Assembly (NCBI GenBank): GCA_963621575.1
Contig: CAVFEH010000001.1
Coordinates: 62,001-126,000, forward strand
Direction of reading: 5' to 3'
Source: UBA1724 sp963621575
GTDB taxonomy: Bacteria; Verrucomicrobiota; Lentisphaeria; Oligosphaerales; Oligosphaeraceae
Length of the DNA stretch: 64,000 nt
This document shows positions 45,090 through 53,351 of the stretch, piece after piece. Each line of letters begins with the position of its first letter. The first letter of the stretch is position 1. The notes beneath the pieces are model-generated. The model was not told the DNA's origin, made no database searches, and saw only the letters and a list, made by a program, of their open reading frames with translations. Made by a program: the position numbers and the translations under genes.

Positions 45090-46775
45090 TTATTGTTTCT
45101 GGATGGCCCGGACGGCGGCGAGGACCTGCGGGAGGAGCTGCTTTTTTCGGGAGAGGACGCCGGGCAGGTTGTAGAGGTGGGTCCCTATGCAGTCGTAGGG
45201 GAGCGCCTGCGCAAGGGCGTCGGGTCCCAGCAAGAGGAGATGGGAGGTCTCGCGGACGGGGTCGGTGACCAGCAGCCCCAGGAAGTCCAGGCGCTCCTTT
45301 GCCATGGTGTCCCGCATCGTCTGCTCCAGTTCGTCCTGCCGTTGGTTGAGCAGCATGAGGTTGCTTTCCTCCACCTGCGCCAGGGCAAAGGAGAAGGGGC
45401 CCTCGGCATAGGACTTCCGGTCGCCGTCGAGCACAGCGGAGGCGCTCTGGGAGGCCAGCGGGGAGGCGATGGAGGAGAGCTCCTCCATGAGTTGCGTGGC
45501 GGTGCAGCCGGCCAGCCTCTCCAGCCAGGCCACCGTCTTGGCGTCGCGGTCGGTGGTGGTGGGGCTTTTCAGGTTCAGGGTGTCGGTGACGATGCCCGCC
45601 AGAAGCATCCCCGCCAGGCCGGGGGAGAGGGACTCGCCGGCGTCGCGGTACATCTTTGAGATGAGGGTGCAGGTGGAGCCCACCACATCGGCGGTGAAGT
45701 GGATGGGCTGGTCGGTGGGCATGGTCTTGAGGCGGTGGTGGTCCACGATCTCGATGACGGGGAGGGATTCCACGCCGGGGAGGCTCTGCTCCACCTCGTT
45801 GTGGTCCACCAGGATCATGCGGAAGGGCGGCTCCCGGGCGATGTCTTTCTTCAGGAGGATTCCGGCCAGGGTCTTGTCGGGATTCAGCACGGGGATCACG
45901 TCCTCGAAGTGCGATCCGACCCTCTGCGCGATGTCCTTGAGGCGGTCTTCCGGGGAGAGCACGAGGGTTTGGCCCCGCAAGCCGGAGTTCTCCACGGCAG
46001 GCGCGAAGGCCAGACGCCGGATGACCTGCGCGGAGTCGCCGGGGCTCTCCAGGATGGTGACTTGTTTCTGGCGGGCAAGGTCCGCCAGCTCGGGGGAGAC
46101 GGGGTGGCTGCCGGTAACGATGAGCAGCCGGATCTGCCGGGTGATGACGTGATACTGGATGTCGGGGCGGTCGCCGACGATGACGGCCAGGTGTTCCCGG
46201 TCCTGCCAGGGGAGGTGCTTGTCAAAGGTCTCCATCTGCATGGCGGCTACGTAGACCTGGAAGCTGGCGGGCGCCTCGGGGGGGCAGGCGGCCACCACGG
46301 TCTTGGCGTCCAGGGCACGGGCGATGAGCGCCACGGAGGCGGTGACCTCCCGGGAGGCGAGCTTCCGGGAACCCTCCCGGTCGCCCAGGCCCAGCAGCTG
46401 GTTCAGTACGCCCATGGGGCTCAGCATGCCGTGGTAATGGCCACGCGCGTCCACCACGGGCAGGCGGGGAAGGCCGCTTCTGCGGAGGATCTCGAAGCCC
46501 TCCCAGAGAGTGACGCCTGCGGGGATGGTGACGGGGTGGTTGTCCATGAGGTCGGCCACCCGCACATGGACGTCGTTTCGGCAGAGGGGCGCGGGGATGT
46601 GGAAGCGGTCGAGGAGGAATGTGGCGCGCTGGGAGAGTCCGCCGGGGCATAGCGCCTGGACATTGGGCAGGCCCTGCCGGCGCCGCAGCTCCGCCAGCGC
46701 GATGGCGGCGGAGAGGGAGTCAATGTCGGGGTTTCTGTGCCCTGACACGTAGATTGCCTTGATGTTTTCGCTCAT
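45090..46775 (-). CDS. CBS/DRTGG-domain family II (Mn-dependent) inorganic pyrophosphatase
   Basis: 561 residues. A DHH-type catalytic core is split by regulatory domains. GHRNPDIDS (residues 12-20) holds the first metal ligands. A CBS pair flanks a DRTGG-like domain between about 70 and 300. The core then resumes with LVDHNEVEQ, EIVDHHR (DHH motif) and GMLLAGIVTDTLNLKSPTTT, and ends in the DHHA2 domain. Such CBS-PPases hydrolyse PPi and are regulated by adenine nucleotides or Ap4A in other anaerobes; regulation here is inferred from the domains. It lies 18 nt after the flavodoxin gene on the same strand. Confidence 0.92.
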   Translation of the reverse strand: MSENIKAIYVSGHRNPDIDSLSAAIALAELRRRQGLPNVQALCPGGLSQRATFLLDRFHIPAPLCRNDVHVRVADLMDNHPVTIPAGVTLWEGFEILRRSGLPRLPVVDARGHYHGMLSPMGVLNQLLGLGDREGSRKLASREVTASVALIARALDAKTVVAACPPEAPASFQVYVAAMQMETFDKHLPWQDREHLAVIVGDRPDIQYHVITRQIRLLIVTGSHPVSPELADLARQKQVTILESPGDSAQVIRRLAFAPAVENSGLRGQTLVLSPEDRLKDIAQRVGSHFEDVIPVLNPDKTLAGILLKKDIAREPPFRMILVDHNEVEQSLPGVESLPVIEIVDHHRLKTMPTDQPIHFTADVVGSTCTLISKMYRDAGESLSPGLAGMLLAGIVTDTLNLKSPTTTDRDAKTVAWLERLAGCTATQLMEELSSIASPLASQSASAVLDGDRKSYAEGPFSFALAQVEESNLMLLNQRQDELEQTMRDTMAKERLDFLGLLVTDPVRETSHLLLLGPDALAQALPYDCIGTHLYNLPGVLSRKKQLLPQVLAAVRAIQKQ

Positions 46776-46793
46776 GTTGATTGGAATCCGATC

Positions 46794-47465
46794 TCAGGGG
46801 AGGGTGTCCCGTGGGGCGTCGGGGGTCTTCCCCTCTTCGGGGAAGAGTCCGTTGAGCCACGTTTCGATGCAGTGCGAGGGGAGTCGGTCGGCGATGGTGC
46901 GTCCGGCCAGCCGGTCGGCCAGGTTGGTCCCCCGCAGGGAGAGCCCCCCCAGGAAACGGGCGTCGGGACAGAGCTCTTTCCAGCAGGCGAATGTGCGCGC
47001 CTCCCCGCCGCCTCCGTGGGTGGCGAAGGGAATCACGGTCTTTCCCGACAGAAAATCATTCTCCTCCAGAAAACGCTCCACGGCGGGCGCCCCTTGGCCC
47101 CACCAGACGGGACTGCCCAAGAAGATCACGGGGTACTCCGAGAGGTCAGCGTGGCTCTTCTCCGTCAACTCCGGGCGGACGCCGCTTTTCCGTTCCTTGC
47201 GGGCGCGCAGCACGGTGCGGAGGTATCCGCCGGGATAGGACTCCTTTACCTCCAAGGGCAGGATGGGCGCACCGACGGCCTCGTGGATCCAGAGCGCCAC
47301 CCGACGGGTGTTTTTCGCCGGCGAGTCACTGAAGACCACGATGAGCGCCTTGCCCGGAAGCCGTCCGCGGAAGGCGACGCCGGAGTCCTTCGGCGGTTCC
47401 CGGAGGAGGAAGAGCGCCGCCAGGGCGAAGAGAAGGACCAGTATGGCCAGAATCCAGAGGGTCAT
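46794..47465 (-). CDS. Membrane-anchored flavodoxin-like protein
   Basis: 223 residues. An N-terminal transmembrane helix (MTLWILAILVLLFALAALF) is followed by a flavodoxin fold. ALIVVFSDSPAKNTRRVA is the phosphate-binding loop region with Ser/Asp. FLGSPVWWGQGAP is the FMN ring loop with aromatic residues, and PFATHGGGGEAR is the third FMN loop. It resembles Flavodoxin_4 proteins but is tethered to the membrane. The redox partner is unknown. It sits between truA (41 nt) and the pyrophosphatase (18 nt) on one probable transcript. The start was chosen at the membrane helix; upstream in-frame codons lie inside truA. Confidence 0.8.
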   Translation of the reverse strand: MTLWILAILVLLFALAALFLLREPPKDSGVAFRGRLPGKALIVVFSDSPAKNTRRVALWIHEAVGAPILPLEVKESYPGGYLRTVLRARKERKSGVRPELTEKSHADLSEYPVIFLGSPVWWGQGAPAVERFLEENDFLSGKTVIPFATHGGGGEARTFACWKELCPDARFLGGLSLRGTNLADRLAGRTIADRLPSHCIETWLNGLFPEEGKTPDAPRDTLP

Positions 47466-47506
47466 GAAGGGAGGGCGGGAGCGTGTGTGTGGGCGCGGGA
47501 GGGAAT

Positions 47507-48373
47507 CTACATTCTTGCGGTGAAGGCGAAGGGCGGCAGGACGGGCCGGTAGTCCCGCCATTCCTCCGGAGAAAGGAAGACCTTTGCCAGGAAGAGCCCC
47601 CGCGCCGGCGCGGAATCCGCAGCCAGGGAGCGGGATTTCCCCTCCAGCACACGGAGGGCGTCACGGGGTTTTGCGTAGCCCTGGCCGACATATACCAGGT
47701 ACCCCACCAGGCTGCGGACCATCTTGTAGAGAAAGCTGTCCCCCACCGCATTTACGTAGAGAAGGCCGTCCCCGTTCTGCAGCAGCTCCAGGCGCCGCAG
47801 ATTCCGCACGGTGCTCTCGATTTCCTTTCCGGGATTGACGGCGAAGGAGGCGAAGTCGTGTTCGCCCTGGAGGTAGGAGGCGGCCTCATTCATGGCATCC
47901 AGGTCCAGTTCGTGTGGCGTGCGCCAGAGGTAGCGCACATAGAGCGGGTTGGGCTTGAAGCCGGGCGCAAGGCAGTAGGTGTAGGCCTTGCCGCAGTTGT
48001 CGTGGCGCGCGTGGAAGGGCGTCTCGCAGACCCGGCAGCTCTTCACATAGATGTCCTCGGGCAGCCAGCGGTTCAGGCGGCGGCCCAGTTCCCCGGGATC
48101 CACGTCGGCGGGCAGCTTGACCCGGAAGGAGACCTGCTGGTCCAGCGCATGCACTCCGGCGTCGGTCCGGCTGGAACCGAAGATCCGCAATTCCGGATCC
48201 CGCATCATGAGCCGCAGACGGGTCAGGAGCTCCCCCTGCACGGTGGCGTTGGAAGGCTGCACCTGCCAGCCGGCATACCGGGTTCCGTCGTAGGCGATGG
48301 AGAGGTGGAAACCGGTCTCCGGGATCTCCTGGGGGGCGGCGGCGGGATTCTGGATGGGGGCGTCTTCGGGCAT
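47507..48373 (-). CDS. truA: tRNA pseudouridine synthase A
   Basis: Makes pseudouridine at positions 38-40 in the anticodon stem. The catalytic aspartate is D71 in SSRTDAGVHA. Other family blocks are AYDGTRYAGWQVQP, FHARHDNCGKAYTY (normally FHARFxAxxRxYxY, here somewhat divergent), HDFASFAV and FLYKMVRSLVGYLV. The 288 residues include a short non-conserved N-terminal tail (MPEDAPIQNPAAAPQ) before the domain. It heads a truA - flavodoxin - pyrophosphatase run on the minus strand. Confidence 0.95.
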   Translation of the reverse strand: MPEDAPIQNPAAAPQEIPETGFHLSIAYDGTRYAGWQVQPSNATVQGELLTRLRLMMRDPELRIFGSSRTDAGVHALDQQVSFRVKLPADVDPGELGRRLNRWLPEDIYVKSCRVCETPFHARHDNCGKAYTYCLAPGFKPNPLYVRYLWRTPHELDLDAMNEAASYLQGEHDFASFAVNPGKEIESTVRNLRRLELLQNGDGLLYVNAVGDSFLYKMVRSLVGYLVYVGQGYAKPRDALRVLEGKSRSLAADSAPARGLFLAKVFLSPEEWRDYRPVLPPFAFTARM

Positions 48374-48565
48374 GGACGGTGAATAAAAAGGCCGGCCGCG
48401 ACCATGGAGGGGAGTCGGGACCGGCGAATGGAAGGGAGTCCGCGGAGCCGGATGAGAATCCGGCGCAACGGCGTCTCCCGTCGAGAAGCCTCTCGCTGGG
48501 CCGGGGCGGAATGCCGTCCTTGGAGCCAGGGGGAGGGGAAGTTTCTGCGGAAAAGGAAGACGAGG

Positions 48566-49273
48566 CTACTTCTTGTCCTGGGAGAGGAACTCTGCACGCT
48601 CCTGCTCCATCACCAGGCGGATGACCTCCGCACCGGTGGTGCACTTGGGAAGGCCGGAGACGAAGGACTCGGACTTCAGAAGGCGCGCCATGCAACCCAT
48701 CAGGTGCAGGTGCAGCTCGATGTTCTGGCTGCACACCAGGAAGAACATGTGCACCGGCTTGCCATCCGCGGCGTTGAACTCCACGCCGTCCTTGGAGTAG
48801 CCGTAGATCACGGCCGCGCTGGAGCGCAGGGTCGGAATCGGATCCCGGGGATGGGGAATGGCGATGCCGCCGCCCACACCCGTGGAAAGGACATTCTCAC
48901 GCTGCAGGCACTTGTCGCGGAAGTCCTTGGTGTCCAGCACCAGGCCATACAGCAGACGGGCGTCGGTCAACTCCTGGATCACGCCATCCCGGTCCTTGCT
49001 CTTCAGATCCAGCACAATCCGGTCCTCGCTCATCACACGGCTCACCGGAATGCCGATCTGGGGGTGGGTGATGATGGAGGAGGAATCCTCAGACTCCAGG
49101 GGACTGGACGCCGACGACTCCGCAGGGAAAAACACCTTGTCAATCTGGCTGCCGTTGAAACGCCACTGGCCGCCAATCTTGGCACCCTGAATCTTGTTGT
49201 TCTCCATCATCCGCAGAATCGTGCGCTCATTCACGCGCAAATACTCCGCGAGCTCTTTCAAGGTGAGAATCAT
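48566..49273 (-). CDS. HTH - PTS EIIA (fructose/nitrogen type) fusion regulator
   Basis: 235 residues. The N-terminal 50 form an excisionase/MerR-like winged helix: LTLKELAEYLRVNERTILR, then IGGQWRF. A Ser/Glu linker leads to a PTS EIIA type 2 domain (about 78-235). The phosphoacceptor is H141 in GIAIPHPRD, and MFFLVCS is the following strand. The pattern suggests a DNA-binding protein whose activity depends on PTS phosphorylation, a PtsN-like nutrient sensor. No HPr or EI gene is nearby. The start lies at the HTH. An AT-rich region upstream (49300-49400) probably holds its promoter. Confidence 0.85.
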   Translation of the reverse strand: MILTLKELAEYLRVNERTILRMMENNKIQGAKIGGQWRFNGSQIDKVFFPAESSASSPLESEDSSSIITHPQIGIPVSRVMSEDRIVLDLKSKDRDGVIQELTDARLLYGLVLDTKDFRDKCLQRENVLSTGVGGGIAIPHPRDPIPTLRSSAAVIYGYSKDGVEFNAADGKPVHMFFLVCSQNIELHLHLMGCMARLLKSESFVSGLPKCTTGAEVIRLVMEQERAEFLSQDKK

Positions 49274-49606
49274 ACTCGGATAAAGTAGGGTTGGAAAATG
49301 GACAGGGTATGACAAAAAGGGAAAGGAAACACGATTTTACGTAAAGATAACTCAAAAAACTGATTTTGCAAGGAGTTGAAAGAAAAAATATGACAAGTCA
49401 CGACAAATGCCCCGGAAACAGAAAAGCACCGGCCCTCCCTGCACATTGGAATGACGGATTTGTCAGGGCGTGTCATTTGCCTCCTGTCCTTTGGGAAAGG
49501 ATTACATTTTGCGGCTTGCGGCGTCATTGTCTGGATTTGTCGTTGCTTTGCGGCGACACCGGGAATTTTGTCTGGCGTCGTTGAGTCGTTCCCTTCCTTT
49601 GTTGTC
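49274..49606. other. 333-bp divergent intergenic region
   Basis: AT-rich for this genome between 49300 and 49400, then mixed. It must contain the promoters of the HTH-EIIA gene and the EamA gene, but no box pair could be assigned with confidence. In-frame codons before 49607 read as non-coding. Confidence 0.4.
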
Positions 49607-50521
49607 ATGCGGGGCCGGCGTGTCCGCCTTGCCCCGCCATCCTGGTTTATGCGCTGGTTTGGTTTGTTGTTGGGGGCCGTGGCGGCCTCCACGTATGGTC
49701 TGAATCCCCTCTTCGCCATGCCGATCTTGACGGAGGGCTTCTCCCCCGACGCCACGCTGCTGCTGCGGTATCTGCCGGCGGTTGTGATTTTGGGGGCGTG
49801 GATGCTGTTCCGGGGGATCTCCTTCGCCTTGACGAAGCGGGAGACGCTGGTGGTCTTTTCGGGGGGGCTTCTCTTCGGCTGCAGCTCCCTGTTCCTTTAT
49901 TTGAGCTACTTGAAAATGGACACCGGCGTGGCCTCCACGCTGCTCTTCGTCTATCCCATCATGACCGCGGTCCTCATGATGACATGCTTTCATGAGCGCA
50001 TCCGCGCCGTGACGGTGGCGGCATTGCTCCTCTCCCTGGGCGGAATTGCGTTGCTCTGCCGGAAGTCCGACGGCACTGCCGTGGACGCCTTTGGCGTGGT
50101 GCTGGCCATGCTCTCCGCTTTGACGTACGCGGTCTATCTCGTGATGAACAACATGGATGTCATCCGGAAGATGCGCTCGGAGAAGCTCACCTTTTATGTG
50201 CTGGCAATTGGCGCCGCCCTCTATCTGGCGCGCCTGGCCTGGGCCGGATGGGCCTTCGGGCACTTCACCCCGAAGGTGGCTCTCTGCGCCGTCCTCATGG
50301 CGCTGCTGCCCACCGTGGTTTCCCTGGTCTGCGTCACCCTGGCCGTCCACTATATCGGAGCCACCGCAACCGCCATTCTCGGCGCCCTGGAACCCCTCAC
50401 CGCAATGACCGTCGGAGTCCTCGTCTTCCACGAGGATTTCACCCCGCGCATCGCCGCCGGCATTGTCCTCATCCTCGCTGCCGTCACCCTCGTCGCCCTC
50501 CGGAAGCCTGCGAAGGCATAG
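49607..50521 (+). CDS. EamA/DMT family transporter
   Basis: 304 residues, about ten transmembrane helices in two EamA repeats. The first helix contains LLLGAVAASTYGLNPLFA. STLLFVYPIMTAVLMM closes repeat one, and ATAILGALEPLTAMTVGVLV plus the FHEDF segment mark repeat two, with the conserved proline and glutamate. The substrate is unknown. The start could be 49607 or the ATG at 49649 nearer the first helix; neither has a clear Shine-Dalgarno. A strong bidirectional terminator separates it from the convergent ligase gene. Confidence 0.85.
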   Translation: MRGRRVRLAPPSWFMRWFGLLLGAVAASTYGLNPLFAMPILTEGFSPDATLLLRYLPAVVILGAWMLFRGISFALTKRETLVVFSGGLLFGCSSLFLYLSYLKMDTGVASTLLFVYPIMTAVLMMTCFHERIRAVTVAALLLSLGGIALLCRKSDGTAVDAFGVVLAMLSALTYAVYLVMNNMDVIRKMRSEKLTFYVLAIGAALYLARLAWAGWAFGHFTPKVALCAVLMALLPTVVSLVCVTLAVHYIGATATAILGALEPLTAMTVGVLVFHEDFTPRIAAGIVLILAAVTLVALRKPAKA

Positions 50522-50531
50522 GACAAAAAGG

Positions 50532-50582
50532 AAAAACGGGCGTCCCTCCTCTTTCCTCAGGGGGGGCGCCCGTTTTGTTTTC
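50532..50582. terminator. Bidirectional terminator between convergent genes
   Basis: Stem AAAACGGGCG / CGCCCGTTTT, extended by CCC/GGG, with a CT-rich loop. A runs precede it and TTTTGTTTT follows, so it can serve the EamA gene (plus) and the ligase fusion (minus). Confidence 0.85.
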
Positions 50583-50602
50583 AGGGAAGATGCCCTCTAC
50601 CT

Positions 50603-53122
50603 TTACCGTTCCAGGGCCTCTTCAATTCCCTTCCGTGTGCGCTCGGCGAGGTCTTCGAGGGAGTCCCGGCTGGTCGGCATAATGGGTGGGAGGAAGGCAA
50701 CGGTGACCTTCTGCCCCCAGACGGGGAAGGATTTCCCTCTTGGGAGGACCCGTATGGAGTCCTTGATGGCGACAGGGAGGATGGGGATGTTGCTCTGCTG
50801 GGCCAGCTTGGCGAAGGCGTGCCGGAAGGGCGAGAGGGACCCGTCCAGGCTCCGGGTGCCTTCGGGGAAGATGACGATGGACTTCCCCTCGTGGAGGGCG
50901 CGCTGGAGCATCTCCAGGGTTTCCCGGAGATTCCCGTTGAGGTCCATGGGGATCACGTTGTGGCGCCGCGCCAGGAAGCCGGTGAGGCCCCCGGTGACGA
51001 ACTTGGCGGCGGCGTAGAAATAGGTGTTCCGGAAGCGTTCGGGGGAGAGGGCGGTCCCCACGTAGAGTCCATCCAGGGCGCTCTGGTGGTTGGGGGCGAT
51101 GACGCAGGGGCCGGCGGGGATGTTCTCCAGCCCCCGGACCTCCATCCGGGAGATGGTCTTCAGGAAGCCTTTTCCAAGGATGCGGAAGAGTCCGTGGGTG
51201 CAGGCGGGACGGGGGAGCTCCGGGGCCTTTGCGGGGACACCGGCCTTCCCGGCCTCCGCGGGGAGTTCCGCCGTCTCCGCGGCGTGTTCCTCCAGGTGTT
51301 GCGCCAGCGCGCGCGGCGTGGCGTATTGGGAGAGCTCCTGCGGAGTGAGGGTGATGCCGTGGTCGCGCTCCAGAGTGCTGACGAGGGTGAGTTTTGCCAG
51401 GGAGTCCAGCCCCAGGTCCAGCTCCAGGTGTTCGTCGGGCTTCGGGGCTCTTCCGGCGATGGCCTCCAGGCACTGTGCCAGCATTTTGTAGGCGGGGGTG
51501 TCGGGGGGGGGCTCCTGGGTGGACTGGGGGGACTCCACGGTCTCGCCGTTGAGCTCCTTCTGGATGATGTGCCGGCGGATCTTCCCCAGCCGGGTGCGGG
51601 GGAGGGGGTGGTTCCAGAGGATCAGGCTGCCCAGCCGCTTGTAGGAGGGCGCGGCCAGGTTGTAGGGCTCCAGGATCTGGTCCGCAAGGGTCTCCTGGAT
51701 GTTGACGATGCCCCGCTTCTTCAGGGCCTCCACGTCGGGGACGCCCACCACGGCCAGGTGCCCGTTGTGTTCGGCGACGGCCCATTCGGTGAGGAGCCCC
51801 TGGACATGTTTGGCGAAGCTCTCCTCCAGTTCGGCGGGGTTGATGTTTTTGCCGTTGCCCAGGATGATGAGCTCCTTCTTGCGCCCGGTGAGGAAGAGGA
51901 AGCCATCCTTGTCCACGTATCCCAGGTCGCCGGTGTGGAGCCAGCCGTCGGGGGTGAGGACCTCCGCGGTCTCCCCTGGGCGGTGGTAGTACCCCATCAT
52001 CACGTTGTTGCCTTTGACCAGAACCTCGCCGTCCTCGGTGCGCACCTGGTTGCAGGGGATGGGGATTCCGGGGGAGCCGGGGCGGACGCGTCCCGGGCGT
52101 GTGAAGGAGATCATGGGGGCCGTCTCGGTCATGCCGTATCCCTCCAGCAGCTCGAAGCCCAGGGCATAGAAGTCCCGGATGAGCTCGGGGGCGGCGGCCG
52201 CGCCGCCGCTGGCGATGTACCGGATGGAGCCGCCGAAGGTGTCCTGGACCTTCTTGAAGATCTTCCGGGAGAGCGCAAGGGAGTGTGCGCCGCGGCAGAT
52301 CCGGAAGAGTGCGCGGGCGGGGAGGCTGGCGCGGATCTTCTGCATGATGGCGTTGCGGAAGAGCTCCAGGAGCCGGGGGACTGCGACGATGAAGGTGCAG
52401 TGGTGTTTCTGGAGGGTCTCCAGGATGGAGGGGCCGGTCATCTCCGGGGCCAGCACGGCGGTGGCGCCGATGGAAAGGGGCATGATCAGGCTGCCCATGA
52501 GGGGGTAGGCGTGGTGCAGCGGAAGGATCACCATCACGCGGTCCGCCGGAATGAAGACCTCGATTTCGTGCCCCACGGAGTTGGTGTTGGCGAAGAGGTT
52601 CCCGAAGGAGAGCATGACGCCCTTGGGGGAGCCCGTGGTCCCCGAGGTATACACCAGCAACGCCAGCTCGCTGTCCGGACTCTCCCCAAGGGAGGCGGAG
52701 GCGTCAGAATGGGCGGGATCGCCGTCCTCCGAGGCGCCCTGGCAGATCTTCGACAGGGAGTCCAGGGACATGACAACCGGAGTCCATCCCTCCAGCAGCT
52801 CCAGCGCCTTCGAGAGCTTGCCCCGCGTCTGGCCGTCCGTCCAGACCACCGCGGGCCGGCAGTCCGAGAGAATGAAGGCGATCTCCTCGGGTGTGGACAT
52901 GAAGTCCACGGGCACCGCCACGCCGCCGAAATGCCATACGCCGTAGAAGGCGCAGATCCATTCCAGGCTGTTGGCGCCCAGAAGCACCACGCGGTCGCCC
53001 CGGGAGGCGTGCGCGCCCATGACGGCGCTGGTGTGGGCGATGGCGGTGGCCAGGGCGCGGTAGGAGAGATGACGGTCGCCGCAGACGAGGGCGTCCTTGT
53101 CGGAAAAACAAAGCCACTTCAT
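50603..53122 (-). CDS. Fusion of AMP-forming acyl ligase, acyl carrier domain and PlsC acyltransferase
   Basis: 839 residues in three parts. Residues 1 to about 510 are an ANL adenylating enzyme: TSGTTGSPKGVM (159-170), YGMTETAP, TGDLGYVDKDGFLF and GKNINPAELEE. Residues 530-610 are an acyl carrier domain with the phosphopantetheine serine near 573 (LGLDSLAKL). Residues 640-839 are a PlsC/AGPAT domain with NHQSALD (HX4D, near 680) and FPEGTRS. The layout suggests activation of a free acid, loading on the built-in carrier and transfer to a lyso-lipid, like an Aas-type lysophospholipid acyltransferase/acyl-ACP synthetase with its own ACP. It is transcribed divergently from a sigma-54 activator. 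Confidence 0.88.
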   Translation of the reverse strand: MKWLCFSDKDALVCGDRHLSYRALATAIAHTSAVMGAHASRGDRVVLLGANSLEWICAFYGVWHFGGVAVPVDFMSTPEEIAFILSDCRPAVVWTDGQTRGKLSKALELLEGWTPVVMSLDSLSKICQGASEDGDPAHSDASASLGESPDSELALLVYTSGTTGSPKGVMLSFGNLFANTNSVGHEIEVFIPADRVMVILPLHHAYPLMGSLIMPLSIGATAVLAPEMTGPSILETLQKHHCTFIVAVPRLLELFRNAIMQKIRASLPARALFRICRGAHSLALSRKIFKKVQDTFGGSIRYIASGGAAAAPELIRDFYALGFELLEGYGMTETAPMISFTRPGRVRPGSPGIPIPCNQVRTEDGEVLVKGNNVMMGYYHRPGETAEVLTPDGWLHTGDLGYVDKDGFLFLTGRKKELIILGNGKNINPAELEESFAKHVQGLLTEWAVAEHNGHLAVVGVPDVEALKKRGIVNIQETLADQILEPYNLAAPSYKRLGSLILWNHPLPRTRLGKIRRHIIQKELNGETVESPQSTQEPPPDTPAYKMLAQCLEAIAGRAPKPDEHLELDLGLDSLAKLTLVSTLERDHGITLTPQELSQYATPRALAQHLEEHAAETAELPAEAGKAGVPAKAPELPRPACTHGLFRILGKGFLKTISRMEVRGLENIPAGPCVIAPNHQSALDGLYVGTALSPERFRNTYFYAAAKFVTGGLTGFLARRHNVIPMDLNGNLRETLEMLQRALHEGKSIVIFPEGTRSLDGSLSPFRHAFAKLAQQSNIPILPVAIKDSIRVLPRGKSFPVWGQKVTVAFLPPIMPTSRDSLEDLAERTRKGIEEALER

Positions 53123-53251
53123 GGGAAAGGGAAAACAGGGGGATATTGGAAAGCCCCGCGTGCACGCGGGACTGCGGATTCAAGTGCGAACCTTCAAACA
53201 AGAAAATAGCATGCCATCTGCATTCCGGGCAGGAGGCGGGACAGGAAATCT

Positions 53252-53280
53252 GTTTCAAGACAGCAAAAAATGCGTATATT
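53252..53280 (+). promoter_or_regulatory. Candidate promoter of the sigma-54 activator gene
   Basis: TATATT (53275-53280) with a weak -35-like GTTTCA 17 bp upstream (53252-53257), in an AT-rich patch between the divergent ligase fusion and the regulator. Confidence 0.45.
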
Positions 53281-53282
53281 AT

Positions 53283-53297
53283 CTGCAAAATTTGCAG
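53283..53297. promoter_or_regulatory. Perfect 15-bp palindrome, likely operator
   Basis: CTGCAAA-A-TTTGCAG directly after the candidate -10 box, about 55 nt before the regulator start and 160 nt from the divergent ligase start. Position and symmetry suit repression or autoregulation. The cognate protein is unknown. Confidence 0.55.
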
Positions 53298-53351
53298 AAT
53301 GTGGTGTTTTTGCGTCTCTCCGGTTTTCCGTGTGTGGAGGAGGTGTTGCAG

